64,000 bases of DNA from Rosistilla oblonga. GTDB taxonomy: Bacteria; Planctomycetota; Planctomycetia; Pirellulales; Pirellulaceae. This document shows positions 45,976 through 54,891 of this stretch, piece after piece. The DNA lies in NCBI RefSeq assembly GCF_007751715.1, contig NZ_CP036292.1, positions 5,215,339-5,279,338 of the forward strand. The letters are read 5' to 3'. The translations under genes and the position numbers were made by a program. The notes beneath the pieces were generated by a model. It was not told the origin of the DNA, did not search any database, and worked only from the letters and a program-made list of their open reading frames with translations. How positions within the stretch are numbered: the first letter of the stretch is position 1; each line of letters begins with the position of its first letter.

Positions 45976-48810
45976 TCACACTTGCTCATTCGCGGCGAGA
46001 TCCGCTTCGATCGCTCGCTTCAAAATCTGGCCGGTCGCCGATTCCGCAACCTCTTTGACCACCTCGGGTTCGCCCGCCGCGACCACGCGACCGCCATTGC
46101 CCGCCGCTCCGGGGCCCATATCGATGATATAGTCCGACGCCTTGATCAATCGCAGATTGTGTTCGACGACGATCAACGAATGCCCGTCGGCAAGCAGCGC
46201 GTCGAAGCAGCCCAACAGCTTGACGATGTCAGCCACATGCAGCCCCGTGGTCGGTTCGTCCATCAGGAACAGCGTCCGGCGGCGCTGAGCAGTACTCAAG
46301 AAGGCCGCCAGTTTCAGCCGCTGCGCCTCGCCGCTGCTGAGCGTATTGGCCGGCTGGCCCAACTGCAGATAATCGAGCCCCACATCGGTCAACCGCTTCA
46401 ACTTCTCCTGCACCTTGTCGTAGCCGCGGAAGAACGAGACCGCTTGGCGAACCGTCATCTTCAACACGTCGGCGATGTTTCGATCGCGGTAGCGAATCTT
46501 CAAGATCTCGTCGCGATAACGCGTCCCTTTGCACTCGGGACACTGCATATAGATGTCGGCCAGGAACTGCATGTCGATCTGCAGCATCCCGTCCCCTTCG
46601 CACGCCTCGCAGCGGCCGGCGGCGGAATTAAAACTGAAGTGGCCGGCGCCAAAATTGCGAGTCCGCGCCTCCAACGTATCGGCGAACACTTTGCGAATCG
46701 AATCGAACGCTTTGACGTACGTCACCGGATTGCTGCGTGGGCTGCGGCTGATCGGCGATTGATCGACTAACAACACGTCTTCCAGCTGCCCATCGCCCAC
46801 AAGATCCGTGTAAGGCAGACTGGTTGCGCCCGACTTCTTCTTGCGTCGGCAGATCGCTCCGTACAACGTATCGTGAACCAGACTACTCTTGCCGCTCCCC
46901 GACACGCCCGTCACCACGCACAGCACGCCCAGCGGGAAATCGACGTCGATCGATTGCAGATTGTTTCCGCTGGCCCCCGTCAGTTTCAGCCACCCGCGCG
47001 GCTGCAGCCGATCGCGTTGCAGCGACAACATCCCTCGGCGTCCCGACATATAATCGCCCGTCAGGCTTCCCTGCGTCTCGACCATCTCGTCGGCGGTCCC
47101 CTCGAAGACGATCTCGCCACCGGAAGCTCCCGCCCCTGGGCCGACTTCGATCAACCGATCCGCCGCCGTAAAGACCGCTTCATTATGTTCGACGACCGCC
47201 ACCGTGTTGCCTCGATCGCGCAGCCGTAGGATCGATTCGATTAGGCTGGGAACGTCGGCCGGATGCAGGCCCGCTGTCGGTTCATCCAGAACATACAGCA
47301 TGTTGACCAAGCTGGATCCGAGTGCGCTGGTCAACGCGACGCGTTGGGCTTCGCCGCCGGAGAGCGTTCGCAGCGTGCGATCCAGCTGCAGATAGCCCAG
47401 CCCGACCGATTGCAGATAGCCCAGCCGATTGCGGACCTGGTGCAAGACATCGTCCGCGATCTCCGCCTCCCGATCGGCAAGCTTCACGTCGGCGAAGAAC
47501 TGCGCGATCGCATCGACTTCCATCGCGCAGACCTCGGCGATATTCTTGCCGCCGACGCGATAGGCGAGCACTTCATCCTTGAGCCGCTGACCGTTGCAAG
47601 TCGTGCACCGGCGATAGCTTCGCCAGCGGCTCAAGAAGACGCGGATATGCATCTTGTACTTTTTGCGTTCCAACCAGGCGAAGAAGCCGTTCAGCCCACC
47701 GAACTCCCGTTCGGGAACTCCTTCGTCGATCAGCCGCCGCTGTTTTTTGGTCAGCCGCGAAAAGGGAACGTCCACTGGCAGATCGTAATCATCGGCCAAC
47801 GCCAACAACTCTTCCAACTCATGCTGATACGAAGGCGTGTTCCACGGTTGGATCGCCCCTTCGCGGAGCGTCTTGGACCGATCGGGAACGACCAAATCCA
47901 TATCGACATCGACGATATCGCCGAACCCTTCGCACGCCGGACACGCTCCCAAAGGGTTATTGAAATTGAACAACCGCGGCTCGGGATCGGGATAGATGAT
48001 CTGGCACGTTTCGCACTTCCGCTGGCGACTCCACTTCATCGCCCGCCACGACTTGCCGTCGACAACTGTCTCGCCCTCAGCGGATTCGATCAGCGCCACC
48101 GCTTGGCCCGCCCCTTCGGCAAACGCCGTCTCCATCGATTCGGTCAAACGCCCGGCGGCGTCCGCCGTTTTCAAGCGATCGACGATCACGATCGCTTCGG
48201 CTCCATCGCCGATCGCTTCGGCCAGTTCGCCGCGCGATTCATCGCCTAGATTGAACGTCCGATCGCCGACGATCAGTCGCAGGAAGCCCTGCTGCTGCAG
48301 ATAGGAGAGCTCATCGACAGCATGCAGCTTCGACTCCAACAGCAATGGAAAACCGAGCATCGCACGGGCCGCCGGCTCGGTCGCTGCCAACTGGTTCGCC
48401 GCCGATTGCGGATCGTCGCTGCGAACCGGTTGGCCACAGTTCAGACACGTCAGATCGGCTACCTTAGCGAACAGCAACCGCAGGTAGTCGGCAGTTTCAG
48501 TAGCCGTTCCGATCGTGCTGCGGTTGGAACGCGAAGCCCCACCGCGAGTGACGGCGATCGCGGGAGGAATGCCTTCGATCGATTCGCAATCGGGTCGATC
48601 CAACCGCTGCAGGAACTGACGCGTATACGCCGAGAAGCTCTCGATGTAACGGCGCTGCCCCTCGGCATAAAGCGTATCGAGGGCCAAGCTGGTCTTGCCG
48701 CTGCCGCTGACGCCACAAAACACGACCAGCTGATGATGAGGCACGTCGACGTCGACATCGCGCAAGTTGTGAACGCGGACTCCGCGCAGCCGAATACTCC
48801 GTTGATTCAA
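45976..48810 (-). CDS. uvrA: UvrA-type excinuclease ATPase (possibly a divergent paralog)
   Basis: 944 aa, two-ABC-domain DNA damage sensor. First Walker A GVSGSGKTSLALDTLYAEGQ (~32-51), QGF-R-Y-ESFSAYTRQFL, zinc finger CETCQ...CPACEGFG (~250-280), ABC signature LSGGEAQRVAL. Second half: Walker A GVSGSGKSSLVHDTLYG, finger CEACEG...CPECKGTRYRDEIL, signature LSSGEAQRLKLA, and VVEHNLRLIKASDYIIDMGPG. Length matches E. coli UvrA (940), so the UvrB-binding region is probably present. The segment RGGASRSNRSTIGTATE differs from the usual QKSTSHNPRSTVGT form, so it may be a second UvrA. No uvrB or uvrC in the window. Confidence 0.93.
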   Translation of the reverse strand: MNQRSIRLRGVRVHNLRDVDVDVPHHQLVVFCGVSGSGKTSLALDTLYAEGQRRYIESFSAYTRQFLQRLDRPDCESIEGIPPAIAVTRGGASRSNRSTIGTATETADYLRLLFAKVADLTCLNCGQPVRSDDPQSAANQLAATEPAARAMLGFPLLLESKLHAVDELSYLQQQGFLRLIVGDRTFNLGDESRGELAEAIGDGAEAIVIVDRLKTADAAGRLTESMETAFAEGAGQAVALIESAEGETVVDGKSWRAMKWSRQRKCETCQIIYPDPEPRLFNFNNPLGACPACEGFGDIVDVDMDLVVPDRSKTLREGAIQPWNTPSYQHELEELLALADDYDLPVDVPFSRLTKKQRRLIDEGVPEREFGGLNGFFAWLERKKYKMHIRVFLSRWRSYRRCTTCNGQRLKDEVLAYRVGGKNIAEVCAMEVDAIAQFFADVKLADREAEIADDVLHQVRNRLGYLQSVGLGYLQLDRTLRTLSGGEAQRVALTSALGSSLVNMLYVLDEPTAGLHPADVPSLIESILRLRDRGNTVAVVEHNEAVFTAADRLIEVGPGAGASGGEIVFEGTADEMVETQGSLTGDYMSGRRGMLSLQRDRLQPRGWLKLTGASGNNLQSIDVDFPLGVLCVVTGVSGSGKSSLVHDTLYGAICRRKKKSGATSLPYTDLVGDGQLEDVLLVDQSPISRSPRSNPVTYVKAFDSIRKVFADTLEARTRNFGAGHFSFNSAAGRCEACEGDGMLQIDMQFLADIYMQCPECKGTRYRDEILKIRYRDRNIADVLKMTVRQAVSFFRGYDKVQEKLKRLTDVGLDYLQLGQPANTLSSGEAQRLKLAAFLSTAQRRRTLFLMDEPTTGLHVADIVKLLGCFDALLADGHSLIVVEHNLRLIKASDYIIDMGPGAAGNGGRVVAAGEPEVVKEVAESATGQILKRAIEADLAANEQV

Positions 48811-49343
48811 TTCCGCGTCCAGTGGTTCAAGATTCGAAGAGGCTTGTCAATTAGAGAGAGATGAACCTTCCACTGTAGCGTTCAACGAGCAGGATGAAAA
48901 TCGCGGGGGTCGTGCAATTCCATCGCTGAATCGTTGGTTTCTAGCCGCGGTTACCGAGCAAAACACGATGCATGCGTGGAAACCGACTTACGCCCGCGCA
49001 CGTCGACACACGCCCCAAAGCCACCCGCGTCAACGGAGCCAATGATTCCAACTTCACCCGCCCGGCAGCGCCGGGAAGGTCGGAAAACAAGCGTCGAGCG
49101 AGTTTTGCGGAGAGGGCCATCCGTGAGTCAAACTCGTAAAACCTACCTCACGCAAAGCCTCCCCGAACGTAGCTGCGCTCGTTCGACCCTCCATTCCAAA
49201 CTGCGTTTGGTGGAGGGTGAAGAATGCCCAACTTCACCCGCCTGGCAACGCCGGGAGGGTCGAAAAACGAGCGTTTAGCGATGTTTTTCGGGGAGGGCCG
49301 TCCGCGAGTCAGTGCAACGCGGACCAAATAAAAGACTGCCGAT
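48811..49343. repeat. Intergenic repeat region with 84-bp direct repeats
   Basis: Direct repeats at 49048-49131 and 49228-49311 (exactly 180 bases apart) share CCAACTTCACCCGCC-GGCA, CGCCGGGA-GGTCG and GGGCC-TCCG-GAGTC. Between them an 8-bp inverted repeat ACCCTCCA (49186-49193) / TGGAGGGT (49211-49218) with inner CCAAA/TTTGG forms a strong hairpin. No credible gene. Confidence 0.7.
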
Positions 49344-50864
49344 TTACATCGATGCCAAGAGGGCGGGGTGCGGCAGGATGACTGGCTCCGAATCGTCGCT
49401 CGCTTCGACGCGTTCCAACGCCTGCTCAGCCAGTTTCGTGTCGGCATCGATCGCAGCTCGGATCGTTCGCGGCGAATCGGGACACCATCCGCCAAGGATC
49501 ACGACCAGATCGTTTGGTGTCGCCTTGTTGATCGTCCACTGAATGGCAGCTTCACGATTGGCGATCAACTGAGGCTTCGCGGGGTCGACGACGCCGTCGA
49601 GCATCTCGTGCACGAGCGACAGAAATTCGTCGGTGCCCGACACGCCGGAGGTCAGCACCAAATGATCGCTGCATCGCTCGGTGATGTACCCCAAGTTGGC
49701 CGCATGGGTTGCGGTCCGACGATGATCGCAAGCGGCGATGCACCAGATCTTTCCGCGACGCGGCAGCTCTTTGCGAAGTGTGTTGATCGTCGCCATCACG
49801 CGTTCGGGACAATCGGCATCGTCCAACACGATTTGCGGACCGGTGTACGAAGCAACGCGTTGCATCCGGCCAGGAATTTTTTCCATCGCCGACAGTCCGG
49901 CGGCAACGGTCTCCAGCGGGAAATCCATCACCAGTGCCGTTGCGGCGGCAGCCAATTGATGATGGAACATCCAATCGCCCGTCATCCGCGATCGAACCGC
50001 AGCGGTGGTATCTCCGGCGGTGATCAAAAAAGTCGTTTCGCCAGCGTGTCGTTCCATGATCCGTCCGACCACATCGGCTTCTTGCGACGTGCCGTAGGTC
50101 AGGATCGAAAGGTCGGAAGATTCAGCCGCCTGAGCTGCGACGGCGTTGCTTTCATTAAGGATCACCAATCCCTTGGAGCGGACGTGGCTGATCGCTTCGT
50201 TGAACAGCGAACCGCCTTGAGCACTCTTCAGGTAGGCATGATCCGAATCGCCCGACAAGATCATGATGTCGAACGAAGTGCCATCGGCCGCATGGCTGCG
50301 AAGCATCGCTTCGGACAATTCGACAACGGCAACTTGGCATCCCGAATCGGACGCGTCGGCGTACCAGTCAGTCAGATCTTGGGCGTCGGACAGGGGGCGG
50401 CGGGGAACGTCTTGAACGATCCCGTCGCTGCGTCCCAAGTCGCAGTTGTAAGCAACTCGCAGCCCCGACTTCCGCAGCGCCGCGGCGACCATCAACGTCG
50501 TGCTGGTCTTGCCATCGATTCCGGCGACGCCGATCGAGAGCATTTGCTGGGAGGGTTTGCCGGCTAGTTCGGAAACTAAATGAGCGTAAGCCTCCCGTGC
50601 GTCGGCGACGATGCACTGCGGGACCGACACGGGCAACAATTGTTCGGTGATGATTCCGATCGCACCGCCGGCAACCGCTTCAGCCGCAGCTTCGTCGGCG
50701 GGGATATCGTCGATACCGACGACAAACACGTCGCCGGGAGAGCAGTCCGATGCGTCGGCCGAACACCGTCGCACGGTAATGTCTGGGGTCGAGATCATGC
50801 GTGCTGCGGGGAACAGCTGACGCAAACTGACATCTTGGGAACCGATTCGCTTCGCCACATCCAT
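49344..50864 (-). CDS. MurE-like Mur ligase family protein lacking key motifs
   Basis: 506 aa with the three-domain Mur ligase plan: an N-terminal domain (~1-100, RRCSADASDCSPGDVFV as in MurE), a central ATPase with GVAGIDGKTSTTL (P-loop; usual form GTNGKTT), and a C-terminal domain with IVLDDADCPERVMATINTL (in MurE DYAHTP) and WCIAACDHRRT (in MurE GCGGDRD). The MurE meso-DAP motif DNPR is replaced by LTSGVSGTDEF and the AGKGHE motif by LGGWCPDSP, so it is unlikely to be a working MurE. It could be a ligase for another substrate or a structural relic. It stands alone. Confidence 0.82.
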   Translation of the reverse strand: MDVAKRIGSQDVSLRQLFPAARMISTPDITVRRCSADASDCSPGDVFVVGIDDIPADEAAAEAVAGGAIGIITEQLLPVSVPQCIVADAREAYAHLVSELAGKPSQQMLSIGVAGIDGKTSTTLMVAAALRKSGLRVAYNCDLGRSDGIVQDVPRRPLSDAQDLTDWYADASDSGCQVAVVELSEAMLRSHAADGTSFDIMILSGDSDHAYLKSAQGGSLFNEAISHVRSKGLVILNESNAVAAQAAESSDLSILTYGTSQEADVVGRIMERHAGETTFLITAGDTTAAVRSRMTGDWMFHHQLAAAATALVMDFPLETVAAGLSAMEKIPGRMQRVASYTGPQIVLDDADCPERVMATINTLRKELPRRGKIWCIAACDHRRTATHAANLGYITERCSDHLVLTSGVSGTDEFLSLVHEMLDGVVDPAKPQLIANREAAIQWTINKATPNDLVVILGGWCPDSPRTIRAAIDADTKLAEQALERVEASDDSEPVILPHPALLASM

Positions 50865-51109
50865 CGTCGGCCTCCTTGCCTAGATAAGTTGGACGTTTTG
50901 TGAAGATCGCGTTACCGGAAGTCAAACGATCCGTCGTTTGCGGGGCTTCCGATGTCCCGATCCAAAGTCCTGGGTCGAATTGATTCTTTACATCCGCACC
51001 GGTTCGTCAACCCGAATCGAGACGGTTCACTGGACAATAATTGTCGATCACACGACAATGCAACCCCAATCCCTCGACCGCGTAACGACTTACAGCGAAA
51101 TGCTAGCAG

Positions 51110-51817
51110 ATGTCTGAAGAAAATTTTGATGTAGCTGGACTGGCCGCTTACCTGCACCTGACGCCCGATCAAGTTAACAAGATGGCACAACGAGGCCGTC
51201 TACCGGGACGACGTGTGAGCGGAGGCTGGATCTTCTCCGAAGCCGAGGTCCATCATTGGCTCGAACAACAGATCGGGGCCAGCGATCTGGAACAATTGGA
51301 CAAGGTCGACGCGGTGTTATCGCGGGCCGACAGTATCGATGAGGAGATCACGATCGCGAGCTTCTGTTCGCTGGATGTGATCGAAGTTCCCTTGCAGGCT
51401 CGCACCAAAGGCTCGGTAATCCGTTCGATGTCCGCCCTTGCAGCCCGCGGCGGAATGCTTTGGGATCCCGCCGCGATGGCCGAGGCTGTCAAAGCGCGTG
51501 AAGAGTTGCATCCGACGGCGCTCGACTGCGGCGTCGCGTTGTTGCACCCGCGGCGTCCGCAAACCTCGATCCTAGCCGATTCCGTCGTCGCCTTGGGCCG
51601 CACGTCGCAACCGCTTCCCTTCTCCGATACCGGCCAACTGACCGACGTCTTCTTCCTGCTGGCCTCCTACGACGATCGCGTCCACCTGCGAATCCTGTCT
51701 CGGATCAGTCGGATGATCACCGACGAGATCTTCCTCGGGCAATTGCGAGAAGCTCCCGATGCTGCTTCGGCGCGGCAAGCGATCCTCGACGTCGAAGAAC
51801 GGATCGACGAAGTATGA
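51110..51817 (+). CDS. HTH (excisionase-type) fused to PTS EIIA-Ntr-like domain
   Basis: 235 aa. Residues ~5-50 are a MerR/excisionase-type helix-turn-helix: VAGLAAYLHLTPDQVNKMAQRGRLPGRRVSGGWIFSEAEV. Residues ~80-225 resemble PTS EIIA type-2/PtsN: LDVIEVPLQARTKGSVIRSM, MLWDPAAMAEAVKAREEL, and the phospho-His position CGVALLHPRRP (in PtsN GIAIPHGR), then DVFFLLASYDDRVHLRILSR. A DNA-binding sensor of PTS phosphorylation state is inferred. The ATGA overlap couples it to the next gene. Confidence 0.82.
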   Translation: MSEENFDVAGLAAYLHLTPDQVNKMAQRGRLPGRRVSGGWIFSEAEVHHWLEQQIGASDLEQLDKVDAVLSRADSIDEEITIASFCSLDVIEVPLQARTKGSVIRSMSALAARGGMLWDPAAMAEAVKAREELHPTALDCGVALLHPRRPQTSILADSVVALGRTSQPLPFSDTGQLTDVFFLLASYDDRVHLRILSRISRMITDEIFLGQLREAPDAASARQAILDVEERIDEV

Positions 51818-52542
51818 TGCTGTGGATCGGCGACAACCAACATCCCGAATTCCGAGATGCGTGGACCTGGGCCAGCCAGTCGGGCCAATGTCAACATCGC
51901 GATTCGATCGATGCTGCGGTAGAACAACCTGTTGCGCGATCGACACCGCGGATCGTGATCGCGCGACCCGACCGACAACCGCCTCCCGCCGCGGCGTTTA
52001 ACGCCCTGCAACAACAATACCCGCTGGCCAGCTACGCCACGCTTCTGGGCAGTTTGTGCGAAGGGGAGCAACGGACCGGAACTCCCTGGCCCCATTGCCA
52101 ACGCATCTACTGGCACCGCTGGAGTTTCCAATTGGTCGCGTGGAGCGGCCTGAATCCCCAAGCATCTACATCAGCACCGGCAACATCGGGTTGCATCGGG
52201 ATCGTCAGCCGCAGCCGTTGGATTGGGTCGGGAGTTGTCGATTCGCTGCGTCACGCCAACATCCCCTGCGTCGCCGTCGCACCGCAGCAATTAGCGGTCG
52301 CAGGTCCGTACAGCGATCTGTTGTGGGACGATTCGGTGATCGCGACGCTCGACGACTGGCAAGCTCAAGCCGCCGCCGTTGCCGCTCACGCTGGAACCGC
52401 TCGACATCACTGGCTGGTCAGCAGCCCGCGCGTCGAGACGTGGCATGCGCTACAAGCGGCCGGCTTTGAATCGCTGCACAGCAAGCCATTGGATCTCGAC
52501 AGCATCCTCGATAGCTTGAATCGCCGCACCGCAACGGCGTAA
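51814..52542 (+). CDS. Unknown protein coupled to the HTH-EIIA gene
   Basis: 242 aa, no signal. It starts within the ATGA of the HTH-EIIA stop. Trp-, Gln- and Pro-rich first half (DAWTWASQSGQCQH, RPDRQPPPAAAFNALQQQYP), then VAWSGLNPQ, GIVSRSRWIGSGVVDSLRHANIPCVAVAPQQ and a C-terminal Ala/His helix ending DSILDSLNRRTATA. No domain is recognised. A response-regulator-like alternation of hydrophobic strands (IVIARPDR, CVAVAPQQ) hints at a Rossmann-like fold, but this is weak. Confidence 0.7.
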   Translation: MMLWIGDNQHPEFRDAWTWASQSGQCQHRDSIDAAVEQPVARSTPRIVIARPDRQPPPAAAFNALQQQYPLASYATLLGSLCEGEQRTGTPWPHCQRIYWHRWSFQLVAWSGLNPQASTSAPATSGCIGIVSRSRWIGSGVVDSLRHANIPCVAVAPQQLAVAGPYSDLLWDDSVIATLDDWQAQAAAVAAHAGTARHHWLVSSPRVETWHALQAAGFESLHSKPLDLDSILDSLNRRTATA

Positions 52543-52625
52543 ACACATTGAGGTCGCGAAGGGTGACGGCTTCGGTAGTCACGGACAACGAGAGTGGGGA
52601 GTCCAGTGCGGTCGCCGAGGAGGCG

Positions 52626-53291
52626 ATGGGGAGTTATCATTTCGGCAGCAGCTGCGAAGCGCGGCCGCTCGACGACTCACCTCCATTCTTCAAGCAACGG
52701 ACCGATCTGTTGGGAAACAATTCGCTGCAATTCGTAAAATCGTTCCTGCGTCAGCCGGGAGCGGTTGGCGCGATCGCCCCCAGTTCCGAACAACTCGCCC
52801 AAACCATGGTCGGCTGGTTCGATTGGGAATCGGCTCGCGGCGTCGTCGAATACGGACCGGGAACCGGCGTCTTCACGAAACATGTCGTCCAGAAACTGCA
52901 TCCCGACGCCAAGTTCTTCGCGATCGAACGCGATCCCGAATTGGTCGCGATCGTCCAGCAGAAGTTGCCCGACGTGGACGTTGTCGAAGAGAGCGTGGCC
53001 AACGTCGTCGCGCTGTGCCAAGCTCGCGGCATCGAACAAGTCGATGCGATCGTCTGCGGACTGCCTTGGGCTTCGTTCCCCGATACGCTGCAGCGGGAAT
53101 GCATCGACGCGATGATGCAGGTGCTGCGACCGGGTGGCCAATTCGCTACGTTCGCCTACTGGCAAGGTCTGCTGTTGCCCGCCGGCCAACGCTTCAAACG
53201 CCGCCTGGGCGATTATTTCTCGACAGTCGAATACAGCCCCACGGTCTGGCGCAACCTGCCTCCTGCGTTTGTCTATCGCTGCACGCGGTAG
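52626..53291 (+). CDS. Class I SAM-dependent methyltransferase
   Basis: 221 aa. The ATG at 52626 has GGAGG immediately upstream (very short spacing); the frame is open ~80 bases further up. FLRQPGAVGAIAPSSEQLAQTM, then SAM motif I VVEYGPGTGVFTKHV, acidic FFAIERDPELVAI, and motif IV-like IVCGLPWASFP. The GLPWA motif and overall form match the phospholipid N-methyltransferase/rRNA adenine dimethylase-like group (PmtA type). PmtA makes phosphatidylcholine; the substrate here is uncertain. It is third in the same-direction cluster after HTH-EIIA. Confidence 0.85.
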   Translation: MGSYHFGSSCEARPLDDSPPFFKQRTDLLGNNSLQFVKSFLRQPGAVGAIAPSSEQLAQTMVGWFDWESARGVVEYGPGTGVFTKHVVQKLHPDAKFFAIERDPELVAIVQQKLPDVDVVEESVANVVALCQARGIEQVDAIVCGLPWASFPDTLQRECIDAMMQVLRPGGQFATFAYWQGLLLPAGQRFKRRLGDYFSTVEYSPTVWRNLPPAFVYRCTR

Positions 53292-53327
53292 CGGATGGAA
53301 ACGCGGCTGACACAGCAATTCATCCAT

Positions 53328-53485
53328 GTGTCGACCTCCGGCCTGGGTTCCAGGGTGCCTTACTGGCCCCGGCGGCTTACACCGCCGGCAGTTCGTGTGT
53401 CGGCCTTCGGCCTGGGTTCCAGTGCGCCTTACTGGCCCCGGCGGTTTACACCGCCGGCAATTCGTGTGTCGGCCTTCGGCCTGGG
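53328..53485. repeat. 69-bp tandem repeat with GC-rich hairpins
   Basis: GTGTCGGCCT-CGGCCTGGG recurs at 53328, 53397 and 53466 (69-base steps, last copy partial). Each unit carries CCGGCGG-TTACACCGCCGG, a hairpin. Similar GC-rich words recur at ~53605-53705 (GGTCGGAGGCCGG, GGCCGGAGGCCGA). It occupies the gap between two + genes; no protein. Confidence 0.75.
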
Positions 53486-53779
53486 GCGATTTGCGTCTTG
53501 GCAGCCCACCAGCGTCTGACATCGACCGCACTGCGTGACTGAATCGGCTGGGCTCAGGACGGCATTGGGATCAAGATTCCCCTCACGCCTACCTACGTTT
53601 TTTTTCAGGTCGGAGGCCGGCATACAACCTGCCGGAAGCGTACGCCTCCGGGCCGAATGCAGCGTCATCACCAAAAGGCCGGAGGCCGACACAGGCCGGT
53701 GGAAGTATGGAGGCTCCATCGCCATAATGCGGCCGTCAATTGAGTCGCAATTTTGAGACCATAACGTCGATCGAGAACC

Positions 53780-54778
53780 ATGCCAGAACCGATGAGAGCG
53801 GCAGTACGCCACCGTTATGGACCGCCGGAGGTCTTGGAGATTTGTGCGATCGATCGCCCCGAGTGCGGGCCCGATCAAGTGCTGGTTCGCGTCCACGCGA
53901 CAACGGTTAATCGCACCGATTGCGCCGTCTTGATGGCAAAGCCGTTTATCATGCGACCGATGACCGGATGGATCCATCCAAAGCGAGCGACAACCGGGAC
54001 CGACTTTGCCGGCGAAGTCGTTGCCGTCGGAGCGGAGGTCGATGAATTTGAGATCGGCGACCGCGTCTGGGGTTTTCACGACGAAGGACTTAGTTCGCAC
54101 GCGGAGTATCTGGTCGCCGGCCGACGCGAGAACGTCGCGAAGATGCCAGCGGGAGTTTCGTTCGTCGATGCGGCGGCGAGTCTCGAAGCGGCTCACTACG
54201 CAGCCAACTTCGTCAAACGCTTGCAGGTGCACCAAGGGGACCGCGTGCTGGTCAACGGAGCCTCCGGCGCGATCGGATCGGCGGTCGTCCAGCTGCTAAA
54301 GAACAAAGGCGTGATCGTCACCGCGGTCTGCGGCACCGCCAATATCCCGCGAGTCGAGACGCTCAATCCCGACGAGATCATCGATTATGAGCGCGAAGAC
54401 TTCCGTCAAACCAGCACCCGATTTCACGCGGTCCTCGATGCGGTTGGCAAGAGTAGCTTCGGTCGCTGCCGACACCTACTGCTGCCCCGCGGCGTCTACA
54501 TCTCTTCGGAACTCGGCTGGGGCTGCCAGAACCCGCTGCTCGCTCTGGTGACTCCGTGCCTGAGAGGCAAAGTCGTTCGCTTCCCATTGCCAACCAACAT
54601 CGCTGCCAGCATGCAGCAGATGGGCGCATTGCTGACCGAGGGAAAGTTTGCCCCACTGATCGACCGCCAATATCCGCTGGAAGAAATCCGCGACGCCTTC
54701 GGTTACGTCCTGACCGGCGAAAAGTGCGGCAACGTCATGCTGACGTTTGATGTTGGAGTCGAGTCTTTAGCCGATTGA
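53780..54778 (+). CDS. Zinc-independent MDR-family oxidoreductase (quinone-reductase-like)
   Basis: 332 aa. Medium-chain dehydrogenase/reductase: N-terminal GroES-like domain (DQVLVRVHATTVNRTDC, GTDFAGEVVAVGAEVDEFEIGDRVWGF) and NADPH Rossmann domain GDRVLVNGASGAIGSAVVQL. The catalytic-zinc Cys and the four-Cys lobe are absent, as in the QOR/NADPH:quinone branch. Substrate unknown. A second ATG four codons in (MRAAVRHRYG) is an equally good start. Follows the 69-bp repeat region. Confidence 0.9.
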   Translation: MPEPMRAAVRHRYGPPEVLEICAIDRPECGPDQVLVRVHATTVNRTDCAVLMAKPFIMRPMTGWIHPKRATTGTDFAGEVVAVGAEVDEFEIGDRVWGFHDEGLSSHAEYLVAGRRENVAKMPAGVSFVDAAASLEAAHYAANFVKRLQVHQGDRVLVNGASGAIGSAVVQLLKNKGVIVTAVCGTANIPRVETLNPDEIIDYEREDFRQTSTRFHAVLDAVGKSSFGRCRHLLLPRGVYISSELGWGCQNPLLALVTPCLRGKVVRFPLPTNIAASMQQMGALLTEGKFAPLIDRQYPLEEIRDAFGYVLTGEKCGNVMLTFDVGVESLAD

Positions 54779-54798
54779 GTCCCCCGATTCAACGAAAA

Positions 54799-54873
54799 AT
54801 CGGCTGAAGCCTTAACTCCAGCCGATCGCGTTATTAAACGAAAGCAAGTCGGCTGAAGCCTCGACTCCAGCCG
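54799..54873. repeat. Two GGCTGAAGCC...CCAGCC hairpin repeats
   Basis: ATCGGCTG (54799-54806) pairs with CAGCCGAT (54819-54826) around AAGCCTTAACTC; a second copy CGGCTG (54850-54855)/CAGCCG (54868-54873) around AAGCCTCGACTC. They lie between two convergent genes and may also serve as a bidirectional terminator. Confidence 0.65.
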
Positions 54874-54891
54874 CCTTTCCCACTGCGTCGG

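Noticed and set aside
47263-48249. + strand open frame of 328 codons
   Set aside because: Shadow of uvrA.
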